Shown piece by piece: positions 12,573 to 25,764 of a DNA stretch of 64,000 bases; positions within the stretch are counted from its first letter, which is position 1, and each line of letters starts with the position of its first letter. Location of the stretch: positions 9,470,001 to 9,534,000 of the forward strand of contig CM050672.1 in NCBI GenBank assembly GCA_027574665.1, read 5' to 3'. The position numbers and the translations under genes were made by a program. The notes under the pieces are model-generated. The model was not told the origin of the DNA, ran no database searches, and saw only the letters and a program-made list of their open reading frames with translations. The DNA comes from Rhynochetos jubatus. Taxonomy: Eukaryota; Chordata; Aves; Eurypygiformes; Rhynochetidae.

Positions 12573-15500
12573 GGCTGGAGCTTCTCGTGGTTTGAGGCCT
12601 GGCTTGCTCCACCCCCTGCTCTTGAGATTCTCCCGGAAGTGGGCTGCATTTTGGCTGCCTTTTGGGCTGGAGCTTCTCGTGGTTTGAGCCCTGGCTTGCT
12701 CCACCACCTGCTCTTGAGATTCTCCTGGATGTGGGCTGCATTTTGGCTGCCTTTTGGGCTGGAGCTTCTCGTGGTTTGAGGCCTGGCTTGCTCCACCCAC
12801 TGCTATTGAGATTCTCCCGGAGGTGGGCTGGATTTTGGCTTTATTTTGGGCTGGAGCTTCTTGTGGTTTGAGGCCTGCCTTGCTCCACCCCCTGCTATTG
12901 ACATTCTCCCGGACGTGGGCTGGATTTTGGCTTTATTTTGGGCTGGAGCTTCTCGTGGTTTGAGGCCTGGCTTGCTCCACCCCCTGCTCTTGAGATTCTC
13001 CCGGAGGTGGGCTGGAGTTTGGCTGCCTTTTGGGCTGGAGCTTCTGGTGGTTTTAGCCCTGGCTTGCTCCAACGCCTGCTCTTGATACTCTCCCGGAGGT
13101 GGGCTGCATTTTGGCTGCCTTTTGGGCTGGAGCTTCTCGTGGTTTGAGGCCTGGCTTGCTCCACCCCCTGCTCTTGAGATTCTCCCGGAAGTGGGCTGCA
13201 TTTTGGCTGCCTTTTGGGCTGGAGCTTCTCGTGGTTTCAGGCCTGGCTTGCTCCACCCCCTGCTCTTGATATTCTCCCGGATGTGGGCTGGAGTTTGGCT
13301 GCCTTTTGGGCTGGAGCTTCTCGTGGTTTGAGGCCTGGCTTGCTCCATCCCCTGCTCTTGAGATTCTCCCGGATGTGGGCTGTATTTTGGCTGCCATTTG
13401 GGCTGGATCTTCTTGTGGTTTGAGGCCTGCCTTGCTCCACCCCCTGCTCTTGAGATTCTCCCGGATGTGGGCTGGATTTTGGCTTACTTTTGGGCTGGAG
13501 CTTCTCGTGGTTTGAGGCCTGGCTTGTTCCACCCCCTGCTCTTGATATTCTCCCGGATGTTGGCTGCATTTTGGCTGCATTTTGGGCTGGAGCTTCTCGT
13601 GGTTTGAGGCCTGGCTTGCTCCACCCCCTGCTATTGAGATTCTCCTGGATGTGGGCTGCATTTTGGATGCCTTTTGGGCTGGAGCTTCTCGTGGTTTGAG
13701 GCCTGGCTTGCTCCACCCCCTGCTAGTGAGATTCTCCCGGAGGTGGCCTGCATTTTGGCTGCCTTTTGGGCTGGAGCTTCTCGTGGTTTGAGGCCTGGCT
13801 TGCTCGAACCCCCTGCTCTTGATATTCTCCCGGATGTGGGCTGGATTTTGGCTGCCTTTTGGGCTGGAGCTTCTCGGGGTTTGAGGCCTGGCTTGCTCCA
13901 ACCCCTGCTCTTGATATTCTGCCGGAGGTGGGCTGGATTTTGGCTGCCTTTTGGTCTGTAGCTTCTCGTGGTTTGAGGCCTGGCTTGCTCCACCCCCTGC
14001 TCTTGAGATTCTCCCATATGTGGGCTGGATTTTGGCTGCATTTTCGGCTGGAGCTTCTCGTGGTTTGAGGCCTGGCTTGCTCCACCCCCTGCTCTTGATA
14101 TTCTCCCGCATGTGGGCTGGATTTTGGCTGCATTTTGGGCTGGAACTTCTCGTGGTTTGAGGCCTGGCTTGCTCCACCCCCTGCTCTTGATATTCTCCCG
14201 GATGTGGGCTGCATTTTGGCTGCCTTTTGGGCTGGAGCTTCTCGTGGTTTGAGGCCTGGCTTGCTCCACCCCCTGCTATTGAGATTCTCCCGGACGTGGG
14301 CTGGATTTTGGCTTTCTTTTGGGCTGGAGCTTCTCGTGGTTTGAGGCCTGGCTTGCTCCACCCCCTGCTCTTGAGATTCTCCCGGACGTGGGCTGCATTT
14401 TGGCTGCCTTTTGGGCTGGAGCTTCTCGTGGTTTGAGGCCTGGCTTGCTCCAACCCCTGCTCTTGATATTCTGCCGGAGGTGGGCTGGATTTTGGCTGCC
14501 TTTTGGGCTGGAGCTTCTCGTGGTTTGAGGCCTGGCTTGCTCCAACCCCTGCTCTTGAGATTCTCCCTGAGGTGGGCTGGATTTTGGCTGCCTTTTGGGC
14601 TGGAACTTTTCGTGGTTTGAGGCCTGGCTTGCTCCACCCCCTGCTCTTGATATTCTCCCCGATGTGGGCTGCATCTTGGCTGCCTTTTGGGCTGGAGGTT
14701 CTCGTGGTTTGAGGCCTGGCTTGCTCCACCCCCTGCTCTTGATATTGTCCTGGATGTGGGCTGCATTTTGGCTGCATTTTGGGCTGGAGATTCTCGTGGT
14801 TTGAGGCCTGGCTTGCTCCACACCCTGCTCTTGAATTTCTCCCGGATGTGGGCTGCATTTTGGCTGCCTTTTGGGCTGGAGCTTCTCGTGGTTTGAGGCC
14901 TGGCTTGCTCCACCCCCTGCTCTTGATTTTCTCCCCGATGTGGGCTGCATTTTGGCTGCATTTTGGGCTGGAGCTTCTCGTGGTTTGAGGCCTGGCTTGC
15001 TCCACCCCCTGCTCTTGATATTCTCCCGGATGTGGGCTGCATTTTGGCTGCCTTTTGGGCTGGAGCTTCTCGTGGTTTGAGGCCTGGCTTGCTCCACCCC
15101 CTGCTCCTGACATTCTCTCGGAGGTGGGCTGGAGTTTGGCTGCCTTTTCGGCTGGAGCTTCACCTGGTTTGAGGCCTACCTTTCTCCACACCCTGCTCTT
15201 GAGAATCTCCTCCAGGTGGGCTGCATTTTGGCTGCATTTTGGGCTGGAGATTCTCCTGGTTTGAGGCCTGGCTTGCTCCACACCCTGCTCTTGAATTTCT
15301 CCCGGATGTGGGCTGCATTTTGGCTGCCTTTTGGGCTGGAGCTTCTCGTGGTTTGAGGCCTGGCTTGCTCCACCCCCTGCTCTTGAGATTCTCCCGGATG
15401 TGAGCTGCATTTTGGCTGCCTTTTGGACTGGAGCTTCTCGTTGTTTGAGCCCTGGCTTGCTCCACCCCCTGCTCTTGAGATTCTCCTGGATGTGGGCTGC

Positions 15501-15903
15501 ATTTTGGATGCCTTTTGGGCTGGAGCTTCTCGTGGTTTGAGGCCTGGCTTGCTCCACCCCCTGCTCTTGAGATTCTCCCGGACGTGGGCTGGATTTTGGC
15601 TTTATTTTGGGCTGGAGCTTCTCGTGGTTTGAGGCCTGGCTTGCTCCACCCCCTGCTCTTGAGATTCTCCCGGACGTGGGCTGGATTTTGGCTTTATTTT
15701 GGGCTGGAGCTTCTCGTGGTTTGAGGCCTGGCTTGCTCCACCCCCTGCTCTTGAGATTCTCCCGGACGTGGGCTGCATTTTGGCTGCCTTTTGGGCTGGA
15801 GCTTCTCGTGGTTTGAGGCCTGGCTTGCTCCACCCCCTGCTCTTGAGATTCTCCCGGAGGTGGGCTGGAGTTTGGCTGCCTTTTGGGCTGGAGCTTCTCG
15901 TGG

Positions 15904-16390
15904 TTTTAGCCCTGGCTTGCTCCAACGCCTGCTCTTGATATTCTCCCGGAGGTGGGCTGCATTTTGGCTGCCTTTTGGGCTGGAGCTTCTCGTGGTTTGA
16001 GGCCTGGCTTGCTCCACCCCCTGCTCTTGAGATTCTCCCGGAAGTGGGCTGCATTTTGGCTGCCTTTTGGGCTGGAGCTTCTCGTGGTTTCAGGCCTGGC
16101 TTGCTCCACCCCATGCTCTTGATATTCTCCCGGAGGTGGGCTGGAGTTTGGCTGCCTTTTGGGCTGGAGCTTCTCGTGGTTTGAGGCGTGGCTTGCTCCA
16201 CCCCCTGCACTTGAGATTCTCCCGGAGGTGCGCTGGAGTTTGGCTGCCTTTTGGGCTGGAGCTTCTCGTGGTTTGAGGTCTGGCTTGCTCCACCCCCTGC
16301 TCTTGAGATTCTCCCGGATGTGGGCTGCATTGTGGCTGCCTTTTGGGCTGGAGATTCTCGTGGTTTGAGGCCTGGCTTGCTCCACCCCCT
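15904..16390 (+). repeat. Copy 1 of a segment repeated 2760 bp (30 monomers) away
   Basis: This segment matches 18664-19150 at offset 2760. Shared rare markers are TTTTAGCCC, GGTTTCAGGCC, GAGGCGTGG and CCCCCTGCACTTGAG. An earlier relative at about 13051-13300 matches the left part at offset 2853 bp (31 monomers plus one base). Small differences include CCCCATGCTC here against CCCCCTGCTC in the other copy. Confidence 0.8.
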
Positions 16391-18663
16391 GCTCTTGAGA
16401 TTCTCCCGGAGGTGAGCTGGAGTTTGGCTGCCTTTTGGGCTGGAGCTTCTCGTGGTTTGAGGCCTGGCTTGCTCCATCCCCTGCTCTTGAGATTCTCCCG
16501 GATGTGGGCTGCATTTTGGCTGCCATTTGGGCTGGATATTCTTGTGGTTTGAGGCCTGCCTTGCTCCACCCCCTGCTCTTGAGATTCTCCCGGATGTGGG
16601 CTGGATTTTGGCTTACTTTTGGGCTGGAGCTTCTCGTGGTTTGAGGCCTCCTTGCTCCAACCCCTGCTCTTGATATTCTCCCGGATGTTGGCTGCATTTT
16701 GGCTGCATTTTGGGCTGGAGCTTCTCGTGGTTTGAGGCCTGGCTTGCTCCACCCCCTGCTCTTGAGATTCTCCCGGATGTGGGCTGGATTTTGGCTGCCT
16801 TTTGGGCTGGAGCTTCTCGTGGTTTGAGGCCTGGCTTGCTCCACCCCCTGCTCTTGAGATTCTCCCGGATGTGAGCTGCATTTTGGCTGCCTTTTGGACT
16901 GGAGCTTCTCGTGGTTTGAGCCCCGGCTTGCTCCACCACCTGCTCTTGAGATTCTCCTGGATGTGGGCTGCATTTTGGCTGCCTTTTGGGCTGGAGCTTC
17001 TCGTGGTTTGAGGCCTGGCTTGCTCCACCCCCTGCTATTGAGATTCTCCCGGATGTGGGCTGGATTTTGGCTTTATTTTGGGCTGGAGCTTCTCGTGGTT
17101 TGAGGCCTGGCTTGCTCCACCCCCTGCTATTGAGATTCTCCCGGACGTGGGCTGGATTTTGGCTTTATTTTGGGCTGGAGCTTCTCGTGGTTTGAGGCCT
17201 GGCTTGCTCCACCCCCTGCTCTTGAGATTCTCCCGGACGTGGGCTGCATTTTGGCTGCCTTTTGGGCTGGAGCTTCTCGTGGTTTGAGGCCTGGCTTGCT
17301 CCACCCCCTGCTCTTGAGATTCTCCCGGAGGTGGGCTGGAGTTTGGCTGCCTTTTGGGCTGGAGCTTCCCGTGGTTTTAGCCCTGGCTTGCTCCAACGCC
17401 TGCTCTTGAGATTCTCCCGGATGTGGGCTGGATTTTGGCTTAATTTTCTGCTGGAGCTTCTCGTGGTTTGAGGCCTGGCTTGCTCCAACCCCTGCTCTTG
17501 ATATTCTCCCGGATGTTGGCTGCATTTTGGCTGCATTTTGGGCTGGAGCTTCTCGTGGTTTGAGGCCTGGCTTGCTCCACCCCCTGCTATTGAGATTCTC
17601 CTGGATGTGGGCTGCATTTTGGCTGCCTTTTGGGCTGGAGCTTCTCGTGGTTTGAGGCCTGGCTTGCTCCACCCCCTGCTATTGAGATTCTCCCGGAGGT
17701 GGCCTGCATTTTGGCTGCCTTTTGGGCTGGAGCTTCTCGTGGTTTGAGGCCTGGCTTTCTCGAACCCCCTGCTCTTGATATTCTCCCGGATGTGTGCTGG
17801 ATTTTGGCTGCCTTTTGGTCTGTAGCTTCTCGTGGTTTGAGGCCTGGCTTGCTCCACCCCCTGCTCTTGAGATTCTCCCACATGTGGGCTGGATTTTGGC
17901 TGCCTTTTGGGCTGGAGCTTCTCGTGGTTTGAGGCCTGGCTTGCTCCACCCCCTGCTCTTGATATTCTCCCCGATGTGGGCTGCATTTTGGCTGCATTTT
18001 GGGCTGGAGCTTCTCGTGGTTTGAGGCCTGGCTTGCTCCACCCCCTGCTCTTGATATTCTCCCGGATGTGGGCTGCATTTTGGCTGCCTTTTGGGCTGGA
18101 GCTTCTCGTGGTTTGAGGCCTGGCTTGCTCCACCCCCTGCTCTTGAGATTCTCCCGGATGTGAGCTGCATTTTGGCTGCCTTTTGGACTGGAGCTTCTCG
18201 TGGTTTGAGCCCTGGCTTGCTCCACCACCTGCTCTTGAGATTCTCCTGGATGTGGGCTGCATTTTGGATGCATTTTGGGCTGGAGCTTCTCGTGGTTTGA
18301 GGCCTGGCTTGCTCCACCCCTTGCTATTGAGATTCTCCCGGAGGTGGGCTGGATTTTGGCTTTATTTTGGGCTGGAGCTTCTCGTGGTTTGAGGCCTGCC
18401 TTGCTCCACCCCCTGCTCTTGAGATTCTCCCAGACGTGGCCTGCATTTTGACTGCCTTTTGGGCTGGAGCTTCTCGTGGTTTGAGGCCTGGCTTGCTCCA
18501 CCCCCTGCTCTTGAGATTCTCCCGGATGTGGGCTGGAGTTTGGCTGCCTTTTGGGCTGGAGCTTCTCGTGGTTTTAGCCCTGGCTTGCTCCATCCCCTGC
18601 TCTTGATATTCTCCCGGATGTGGGCTGGATTTTGGCTTTCTTTTGGGCTGGAGCTTCTGGTGG

Positions 18664-19150
18664 TTTTAGCCCTGGCTTGCTCCAACGCCTGCTCTTGATA
18701 TTCTCCCGGAGGTGGGCTGCATTTTGGCTGCCTTTTGGGCTGGAGCTTCTCGTGGTTTGAGGCCTGGCTTGCTCCACCCCCTGCTCTTGAGATTCTCCCA
18801 GAAGTGGGCTGCATTTTGGCTGCCTTTTGGGCTGGAGCTTCTCGTGGTTTCAGGCCTGGCTTGCTCCACCCCCTGCTCTTGATATTCTCCCGGATGTGGG
18901 CTGGAGTTTGGCTGCCTTTTGGGCTGGAGCTTCTCGTGGTTTGAGGCGTGGCTTGCTCCACCCCCTGCACTTGAGATTCTCCCGGAGGTGGGCTGGAGTT
19001 TGGCTGCCTTTTGGGCTGAAGCTTCTCGTGGTTTGAGGCCTGGCTTGCTCCACCCCCTGCTCTTGAGATTCTCCCGGAGGTGGGCTGCATTGTGGCTGCT
19101 TTTTGGGCTGGAGATTCTCGTGGTTTGAGGCCTGGCTTGCTCCACCCCCT
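18664..19150 (+). repeat. Copy 2 of the segment repeated 2760 bp away
   Basis: This copy carries the same rare markers as 15904-16390 (GAGGCGTGG and CCCCCTGCACTTGAG), with GGAGGTGGGCTGCATTGTGG at its right part where copy 1 has GGATGTGGG. The match ends where this copy turns to TTGAGTTTCTCCCGG. Confidence 0.8.
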
Positions 19151-19197
19151 GCTCTTGAGTTTCTCCCGGATGTGGGCTGGATTTTGGCTGCCGTTTG

Positions 19198-19290
19198 GGC
19201 TGGAGCTTCTCGTGGTTTGAGGCCTGGCTTGCTCCACCCCCTTGCTCTTGTTATTCTCCTGCATGTGGGCTGGAGTTTGGCTGCCTTTTG
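19198..19290 (+). repeat. 93-bp monomer variant, CTTGTTATTC class
   Basis: CCCCCTGCTCTTGAGATTC is replaced by CCCCCTTGCTCTTGTTATTC, one base longer. Further copies lie near 19610, 19795, 22005, 26240, 34990, 37195, 38215, 53605 and 54615. The copies at 35-38 kb and 53-55 kb have CTTGCTGCACCCC just before it, the others CTTGCTCCACCCC, giving two sublineages. Confidence 0.8.
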
Positions 19291-19344
19291 GGCTGGAGCT
19301 TCTCGTGGTTTGAGGCCTGGCTTCCTCCAGCCCCTGCTCTTGAG

Positions 19345-19790
19345 ATTCTCCCGGACGTGTGCTGGATTTGGCTGCCTTTTGGGCTGGAGCTTCTCGTGGT
19401 TTGAGGCCTGGCTTGCTCCACCACCTGCTCTTGAGATTCTCCCGGAGGTGGGCTGCATTGTAGCTGCTTTTTGGGCTGGAGATTCTCGTGGTTTGAGGCC
19501 TGGCTTGCTCCACCCCCTGCTCTTGAGTTTCTCCCGGATGTGGGCTGGATTTTGGCTGCCTTTTGGGCTGGAGCTTCTCGTGGTTTGAGGCCTGGCTTGC
19601 TCCACCCCCTTGCTCTTGTTATTCTCCTGGATGTGGGCTGCATTTTGGCTCCTTTTTGGGTTGGAGCTTCTCGTGGTTTGAGGCCTGGCTTGCTCCACGC
19701 CCTGCTATTGAGATTCTCCCGGATGTGGGCTGGATTTTGGCTGCCTTTTGGGCTGGAGCTTCTCGTGGTTTGAGGCCTGGCTTGCTCCAC
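19345..19790 (+). repeat. Copy 1 of a segment repeated 2392 bp (26 monomers) away
   Basis: This segment matches 21737-22182. Shared rare markers are GGACGTGTGCTGGATTTGGC (one T missing from the usual GGATTTTGGC, giving a 91-bp unit), CCCCCTTGCTCTTGTTATTC and GGCTCCTTTTTGGGTTGG. One difference is CATTGTAGCTGC here against CATTGTGGCTGC in the other copy. Confidence 0.82.
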
Positions 19791-21736
19791 CCCCTTGCTC
19801 TTGTTATTCTCCTGCATGTGGGCTGGAGTTTGGCTGCCTTTTGGGCTGGAGCTTCTCGTGGTTTGAGGCCTGGCTTGCTCCACCCCCTGCTCTTGAGATT
19901 CTCGTGGAGGTGGGCTGGAGTTTGGCGGACTTTTGGGCTGGAGCTTCTCATGGTTTGAGGCCTGGCTTGCTCCAGCCCCTGCTCTTGAGATTCTCCCTGA
20001 TGTGGGCTGGATTATGGCTGCATTTTGGGCTGGAGGTTCTCGAGGTTTGAGGCCTGGCTTGCTCCAACCCCTGCTCTTGATATTCTCCTGGATGTGAGCT
20101 GGATTTTGGCTGCCTTTTGGGTTGGAGCTTCTCGTGGTTTGAGGCCTGGCTTGCTCCACCCCCTGCTCTTGAGATTCTCCCGGATGTGGGCTGGATTTTG
20201 GCTGCGTTTTGGGCTGGAGCTTCTCGTGGTTTGAGGCCTGGCTTGCTCCACCCCCTGCTCTTGAGATTCTCCCGGAGGTGAGCTGGAGTTTGGCTGCCTT
20301 TTGGGCTGGAGCTTCTCGTGGTTTGAGGCCTGGCTTGGTCCACCCCCTGCTCTTGAGATTCTCCCGGACGTGGGCTGCATTTTGGCTGCCTTTTGGGCTG
20401 GAGCTTCTCGTGGTTTGAGGCCTGGCTTGCTCCACCCCCTGCTCTTGAGATTCTCCCGGAGGTGAGCTGGAGTTTGGCTGCCTTTTGGGCTGGAGCTTCT
20501 CGTGGTTTGAGGCCTGGCTTGCTCCACCCCCTGCTCTTGAGATTCTCCCGGACGTGGGCTGCATTTTGGCTGCCTTTTGGGCTGGAGCTTCTCGTGGTTT
20601 GAGGCCTGGCTTGCTCCACCCCCTGCTCTTGAGATTCTCCCGGACGTGGGCTGCATTTTGGCTGCCTTTTGGGCTGGAGCTTCTCGTGGTTTGAGGCCTG
20701 GCTTGCTCCACCCCCTGCTCTTGAGATTATCCCGGAGGTGGGCTGGAGTTTGGCTGCCTTTTGGGCTGGAGCTTCCCGTGGTTTTAGCCCTGGCTTGCTC
20801 CAACCCCTGCTCTTGATATTCTCCCGGATGTGGGCTGGATTTTGGCTTTCTTTTGGGCTGGAGCTTCTGGTGGTTTTAGCCCTGGCTTGCTCCAACGCCT
20901 GCTCTTGATATTCTCCCGGAGGTGGGCTGCATTTTGGCTGCCTTTTGGGCTGGAGCTTCTCGTGGTTTGAGGCCTGGCTTGCTCCACCCCCTGCTCTTGA
21001 GATTCTCCCGGAGGTGGGCTGGAGTTTGGCTGCCTTTTGGGCTGGAGCTTCTCGTGGTTTGAGGTCTGGCTTGCTCCACCACCTGCTCTTGAGATTCTCC
21101 CACATGTGGGCTGCATTTTCGCTGCATTTTGGGCTGGGGCTTCTCGTGGTTTGAGGCCTGGCTTGCTCCACCCCCTGCTCTTGAGATTCTCCTGGATGTG
21201 GGCTGCATTGTGGCTGCCTTTTGGGCTGGAGCTTCTCGTGGTTTGAGGCCTGGCTTGCTCCACCCCCTGCTCTTGATTTTATCCCGGATGTGTGCTGGAT
21301 TTTGTCTGCCTTTTGGGCTGGAGCTTCTCGTGGTTTGAGGCCTGGCTTGCTCCATCCCCTGCTCTTGAGATTCTCCCGGATGTGGGCTGCATTTTGGCTG
21401 CTTTTTGGGCTGGAGCTTCTTGTGGTTTGAGGCCTGCCTTGCTCCACCCCCTGCTCTTGAGATTCTCCCGGATGTGGGCTGGATTTTGGCTTACTTTTGG
21501 GCTGGAGCTTCTCGTGGTTTGAGGCCTCCTTGCTCCAACCCCTGCTCTTGATATTCTCCCGGATGTTGGCTGCATTTTGGCTGCATTTTGGGCTGGAGCT
21601 TCTCGTGGTTTGAGGCCTGGCTTGCTCCACCCCCTGCTCTTGAGATTCTCCCGGATGTGGGCTGCATTTTGGCTGCCTTTTGGGCTGGAGCTTCTCGTGG
21701 TTTGAGGCCTGGCTTGCTCCACCCCCTGCTCTTGAG

Positions 21737-22182
21737 ATTCTCCCGGACGTGTGCTGGATTTGGCTGCCTTTTGGGCTGGAGCTTCTCGTGGTTTGAGGCC
21801 TGGCTTGCTCCACCACCTGCTCTTGAGATTCTCCCGGAGGTGGGCTGCATTGTGGCTGCTTTTTGGGCTGGAGATTCTCGTGGTTTGAGGCCTGGCTTGC
21901 TCCACCCCCTGCTCTTGAGTTTCTCCCGGATGTGGGCTGGATTTTGGCTGCCTTTTGGGCTGGAGCTTCTCGTGGTTTGAGGCCTGGCTTGCTCCACCCC
22001 CTTGCTCTTGTTATTCTCCTGGATGTGGGCTGCATTTTGGCTCCTTTTTGGGTTGGAGCTTCTCGTGGTTTGAGGCCTGGCTTGCTCCACGCCCTGCTAT
22101 TGAGATTCTCCCGGATGTGGGCTGGATTTTGGCTGCCTTTTGGGCTGGAGCTTCTCGTGGTTTGAGGCCTGGCTTGCTCCAC
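21737..22182 (+). repeat. Copy 2 of the segment repeated 2392 bp away
   Basis: Same markers as 19345-19790. Just before it, near 21513-21535, is a monomer with GGCCTCCTTGCTCC, one base short. The same short form occurs near 3010 and 16645. Confidence 0.82.
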
Positions 22183-23589
22183 CCCCTGCTCTTGAGATTC
22201 TCCCGGATGTGGGCTGCATTTTGGCTGACTTTTGGGCTGGAGCTTCTCGTGGTTTGAGGCCTGGCTTGCTCCACCCCCTGCTCTTGAGATTCTCCCGGAC
22301 GTGGGCTGCATTTTGGCTGCCTTTTGGGCTGGAGCTTCTCGTGGTTTGAGGCCTGGCTTGCTCGAACCCCCTGCTCTTGATATTCTCCCAGAGTTGGGCT
22401 GCATTTTCGCTGCATTTTGAGCTGGATCTTCTCATGGTTTGAGGTCTGGCTTGCTCCATCCCCTGCTCTTGAGATTCTCCCGGATGTGGGCTGGATTTTT
22501 GCTGCCTTTTGGGCTGGAGCTTCTCGTGGTTTGAGGCCTGGCTTGCTCCAACCCCTGCTCTTGATATTGTCCTGGATGTGGGCTGCATTTTGGCTGCCTT
22601 TTGGGCTGGAGCTTCTCGTGGTTTGAGGCCTGGCTTGCTCCACCCCCTTCTCTTGAGATTCTCCCGGATGTGGGCTGCATTTTGGCTGCCTTTTGAGCTG
22701 GAGCTTCTCGTGCTTTCAGGCATGGCTTGCTCCACCCCCTGCTCTTGAGATTCTCTCGCATGTGGGCTATAGTTTGGCTGCCTTTTGGGCTGGAGCTTCA
22801 CCTGGTTTGAGGCCTGCCTTGCTCCACACCCTGCTCTTGAGATTCTCCCGGACGTGGGCTGCATTTTGGCTGACGTTTGGGCTGGAGCTTCTCGTGGTTT
22901 GAGGCCTGGCTTGCTCCACCCCCTGCTCTTGAGATTCTCCAGGATGTGGGCTGCATTTTGGCTGCATTGTGGGCTGGAGGTTCTCGAGGTTTGAGGCCTG
23001 GCTTGCTCCAACCCCTGCTCTTGATATTCTCCTGGATGTGACCTGGATTTTGGCTGCCTTTTGGGCTGGAGCTTCTCGTGGTTTGAGGCCTGGCTTGCTC
23101 CACCCCCTGCTCTTGAGATTCTCCCCGATGTGGTCTGGAGTTTGGCTGTCTTTTGGGCTGGAGCTTCTCGTGGTTTGAGGCCTGGCTTGCTCGAACCCCC
23201 TGCTCTTGATATTCTCCCAGAGGTGGGCTGCATTTTCGCTGCATTTTGAGCTGGATCTTCTCATGGTTTGAGGCCTGGCTTGCTCCACCCCCTGCTCTTG
23301 AGATTCTCCCGGATGTGGGCTGCATTTTGGCTGACTTTTGGGCTGGAGCTTCTCGTGGTTTGAGGCCTGGCTTGCTCCAACCCCTGCTCTTGATATTCTC
23401 CCGGAGGTGGGCTGGATTTTGGCTGCCTTTTGGGCTGGAGCTTCTCGTGGTTTGAGGCCTGGCTTGCTCCACCCCCGCTCTTGAGATTCTCCCGGAGGTG
23501 GGCTGGATTTTGGCTTTCTTTTGGGCTGGAGCTTCTCGTGGTTTGAGGCCTGGCTTGCTCCACCCCCTGCTCTTGATATTGTCCTGGAT

Positions 23590-25764
23590 GTGGGCTGCAT
23601 TTTGGCTGCCTTTTGGGCTGGAGATTCTCGTGGTTTGAGGCCTGGATTGCTCCACACCCTGCTCTTGAGTTTCTCCCGGATGTGGGCTGCATTTTGGCTG
23701 CCTTTTGGGCTGGAGCTTCTCGTGGTTTGAGGCCTGGCTTGCTCCACCCCCTGCTCTTGATATTCTCCCCGATGTGGGCTGCATTTTGGCTGCATTTTGG
23801 GCTGGAGCTTCTCGTGGTTTGAGGCCTGCCTTGCTCCAACCCCTGCTCTTGAGATTCTCCCGGATGTGGGCTGCATTTTGGCTGCCTTTTGAGCTGGAGC
23901 TTCTCGTGGTTTCAGGCATGGCTTGCTCCACCCCCTGCTCTTGAGATTCTCTCGGAGGTGGGCTGGAGTTTGGCTGCCTTTTGGGCTGGAGCTTCACCTG
24001 GTTTGAGGCCTGCCTTGCTCCACACCCTGCTCTTGAGATTCTCCCGGACGTGGGCTGCATTTTGGCTGAATTTTGGGCTGGAGATTCTCGTGGTTTGAGG
24101 CCTGGCTTGCTCCACCCCCTGCTCTTGAGATTCTCCCGGAGGTGGGCTGGAGTTTGGCTGCCTTTTGGGCTGGAGCTTCTCGAGGTTTTTAAGGCCTGGC
24201 TTGCTCCACCACCTGCTCTTGAGATTCTCCTGGATGTGGGCTGCATTTTGGATGCCTTTTTGGCTGGAGCTTCTCCTGGTTTGAGGCCTGGCTTGCTCCA
24301 CCCCCTGCTCTTGAGATTCTCCCGGATGTGGGCTGCATTTTGGCTGCCTTTTGGGCTGGAGCTTCTCGTGGTTTTAGCCCTGGCTTCCTCCAGCCCCTGC
24401 TCTTGAGATTCTCCCGGAGGTGTGCTGGATTTTGGCTGCCTTTTGGGCTGGAGCTTCTCGTGGTTTGAGGCCTGGCTTGCTCCACCCCCTGCTCTTGAGA
24501 TTCTCCCGGATGTGGGCTGCATTGTGGCTGCTTTTTGGGCTGGAGATTCTCGTGGTTTGAGGCCTGGCTTGCTCCACCCCCTGCTCTTGAGTTTCTCCCG
24601 GATGTGGGCTGGATTTTGGCTGCCTTTTGGGCTGGAGCTTCTCGTGGTTTGAGGCCTGGATTGCTCCACCCCCTGCTCTTGATATTCTCCCCGATGTGGG
24701 CTGCATTTTGGCTGCTTTTTGGGCTGGAGATTCTCGTGGTTTGAGGCCTGGATTGCTCCACACCCTGCTCTTGAGTTTCTCCCGGATGTGGGCTGCATTT
24801 TGGCTGCCTTTTGGGCTGGAGCTTCTCCTGGTTTGAGGCCTGGCTTGCTCCACCCCCTGCTCTTGATATTCTCCCCGATGTGGGCTGCATTTTGGCTGCA
24901 TTTTGGGCTGGAGCTTCTCGTGGTTTGAGGCCTGCCTTGCTCCACCCCCTGCTCTTGAGATTCTCCCGTATGTGGGCTGCATTTTGGCTGCCTTTTGAGC
25001 TGGAGCTTCTCGTGGTTTCAGGCATGGCTTGCTCCACCCCCTGCTCTTGAGATTCTCTCGGAGGTGGGCTGGAGTTTGGCTGCCTTTTGGGCTGGAGCTT
25101 CACCTGGTTTGAGGCCTGCCTTGCTCCACACCCTGCTCTTGAGATTCTCCCGGACGTGGGCTGCATTTTGGCTGAATTTTGGGCTGGAGATTCTCGTGGT
25201 TTGAGGCCTGGCTTGCTCCACCCCCTGCTCTTGAGATTCTCCCGGAGGTGGGCTGGAGTTTGGCTGCCTTTTGGGCTGGAGCTTCTCGAGGTTTTTAAGG
25301 CCTGGCTTGCTCCACCACCTGCTCTTGAGATTCTCCTGGATGTGGGCTGCATTTTGGATGCCTTTTTGGCTGGAGCTTCTCCTGGTTTGAGGCCTGGCTT
25401 GCTCCACCCCCTGCTCTTGAGATTCTCCCGGATGTGGGCTGCATTTTGGCTGCCTTTTGGGCTGGAGCTTCTCGTGGTTTTAGCCCTGGCTTCCTCCAGC
25501 CCCTGCTCTTGAGATTCTCCCGGAGGTGTGCTGGATTTTGGCTGCCTTTTGGGCTGGAGCTTCTCGTGGTTTGAGGCCTGGCTTGCTCCACCCCCTGCTC
25601 TTGAGATTCTCCCGGATGTGGGCTGCATTGTGGCTGCTTTTTGGGCTGGAGATTCTCGTGGTTTGAGGCCTGGCTTGCTCCACCCCCTGCTCTTGAGTTT
25701 CTCCCGGATGTGGGCTGGATTTTGGCTGCCTTTTGGGCTGGAGCTTCTCGTGGTTTGAGGCCTG
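23590..25764 (+). repeat. 12-mer higher-order repeat, 1106 bp, two tandem copies
   Basis: The span 23590-24658 matches 24696-25764 at offset 1106 bp (eleven 92-bp and one 94-bp monomer), almost without differences. Markers in order are CCTGGATTGCTCC, TTTCAGGCATGG, GAGCTTCACCTGG, CGAGGTTTTTAAGG, TTTTAGCCCTGGCTTCC, GGTGTGCTGGA and CATTGTGGCTGC. A third, shorter piece of the same order (TCTCGGAGG, GAGCTTCACCTGG, GGCTGAATTTTGG) follows at about 25776-26025, offset 830 bp (9 monomers). Confidence 0.92.
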
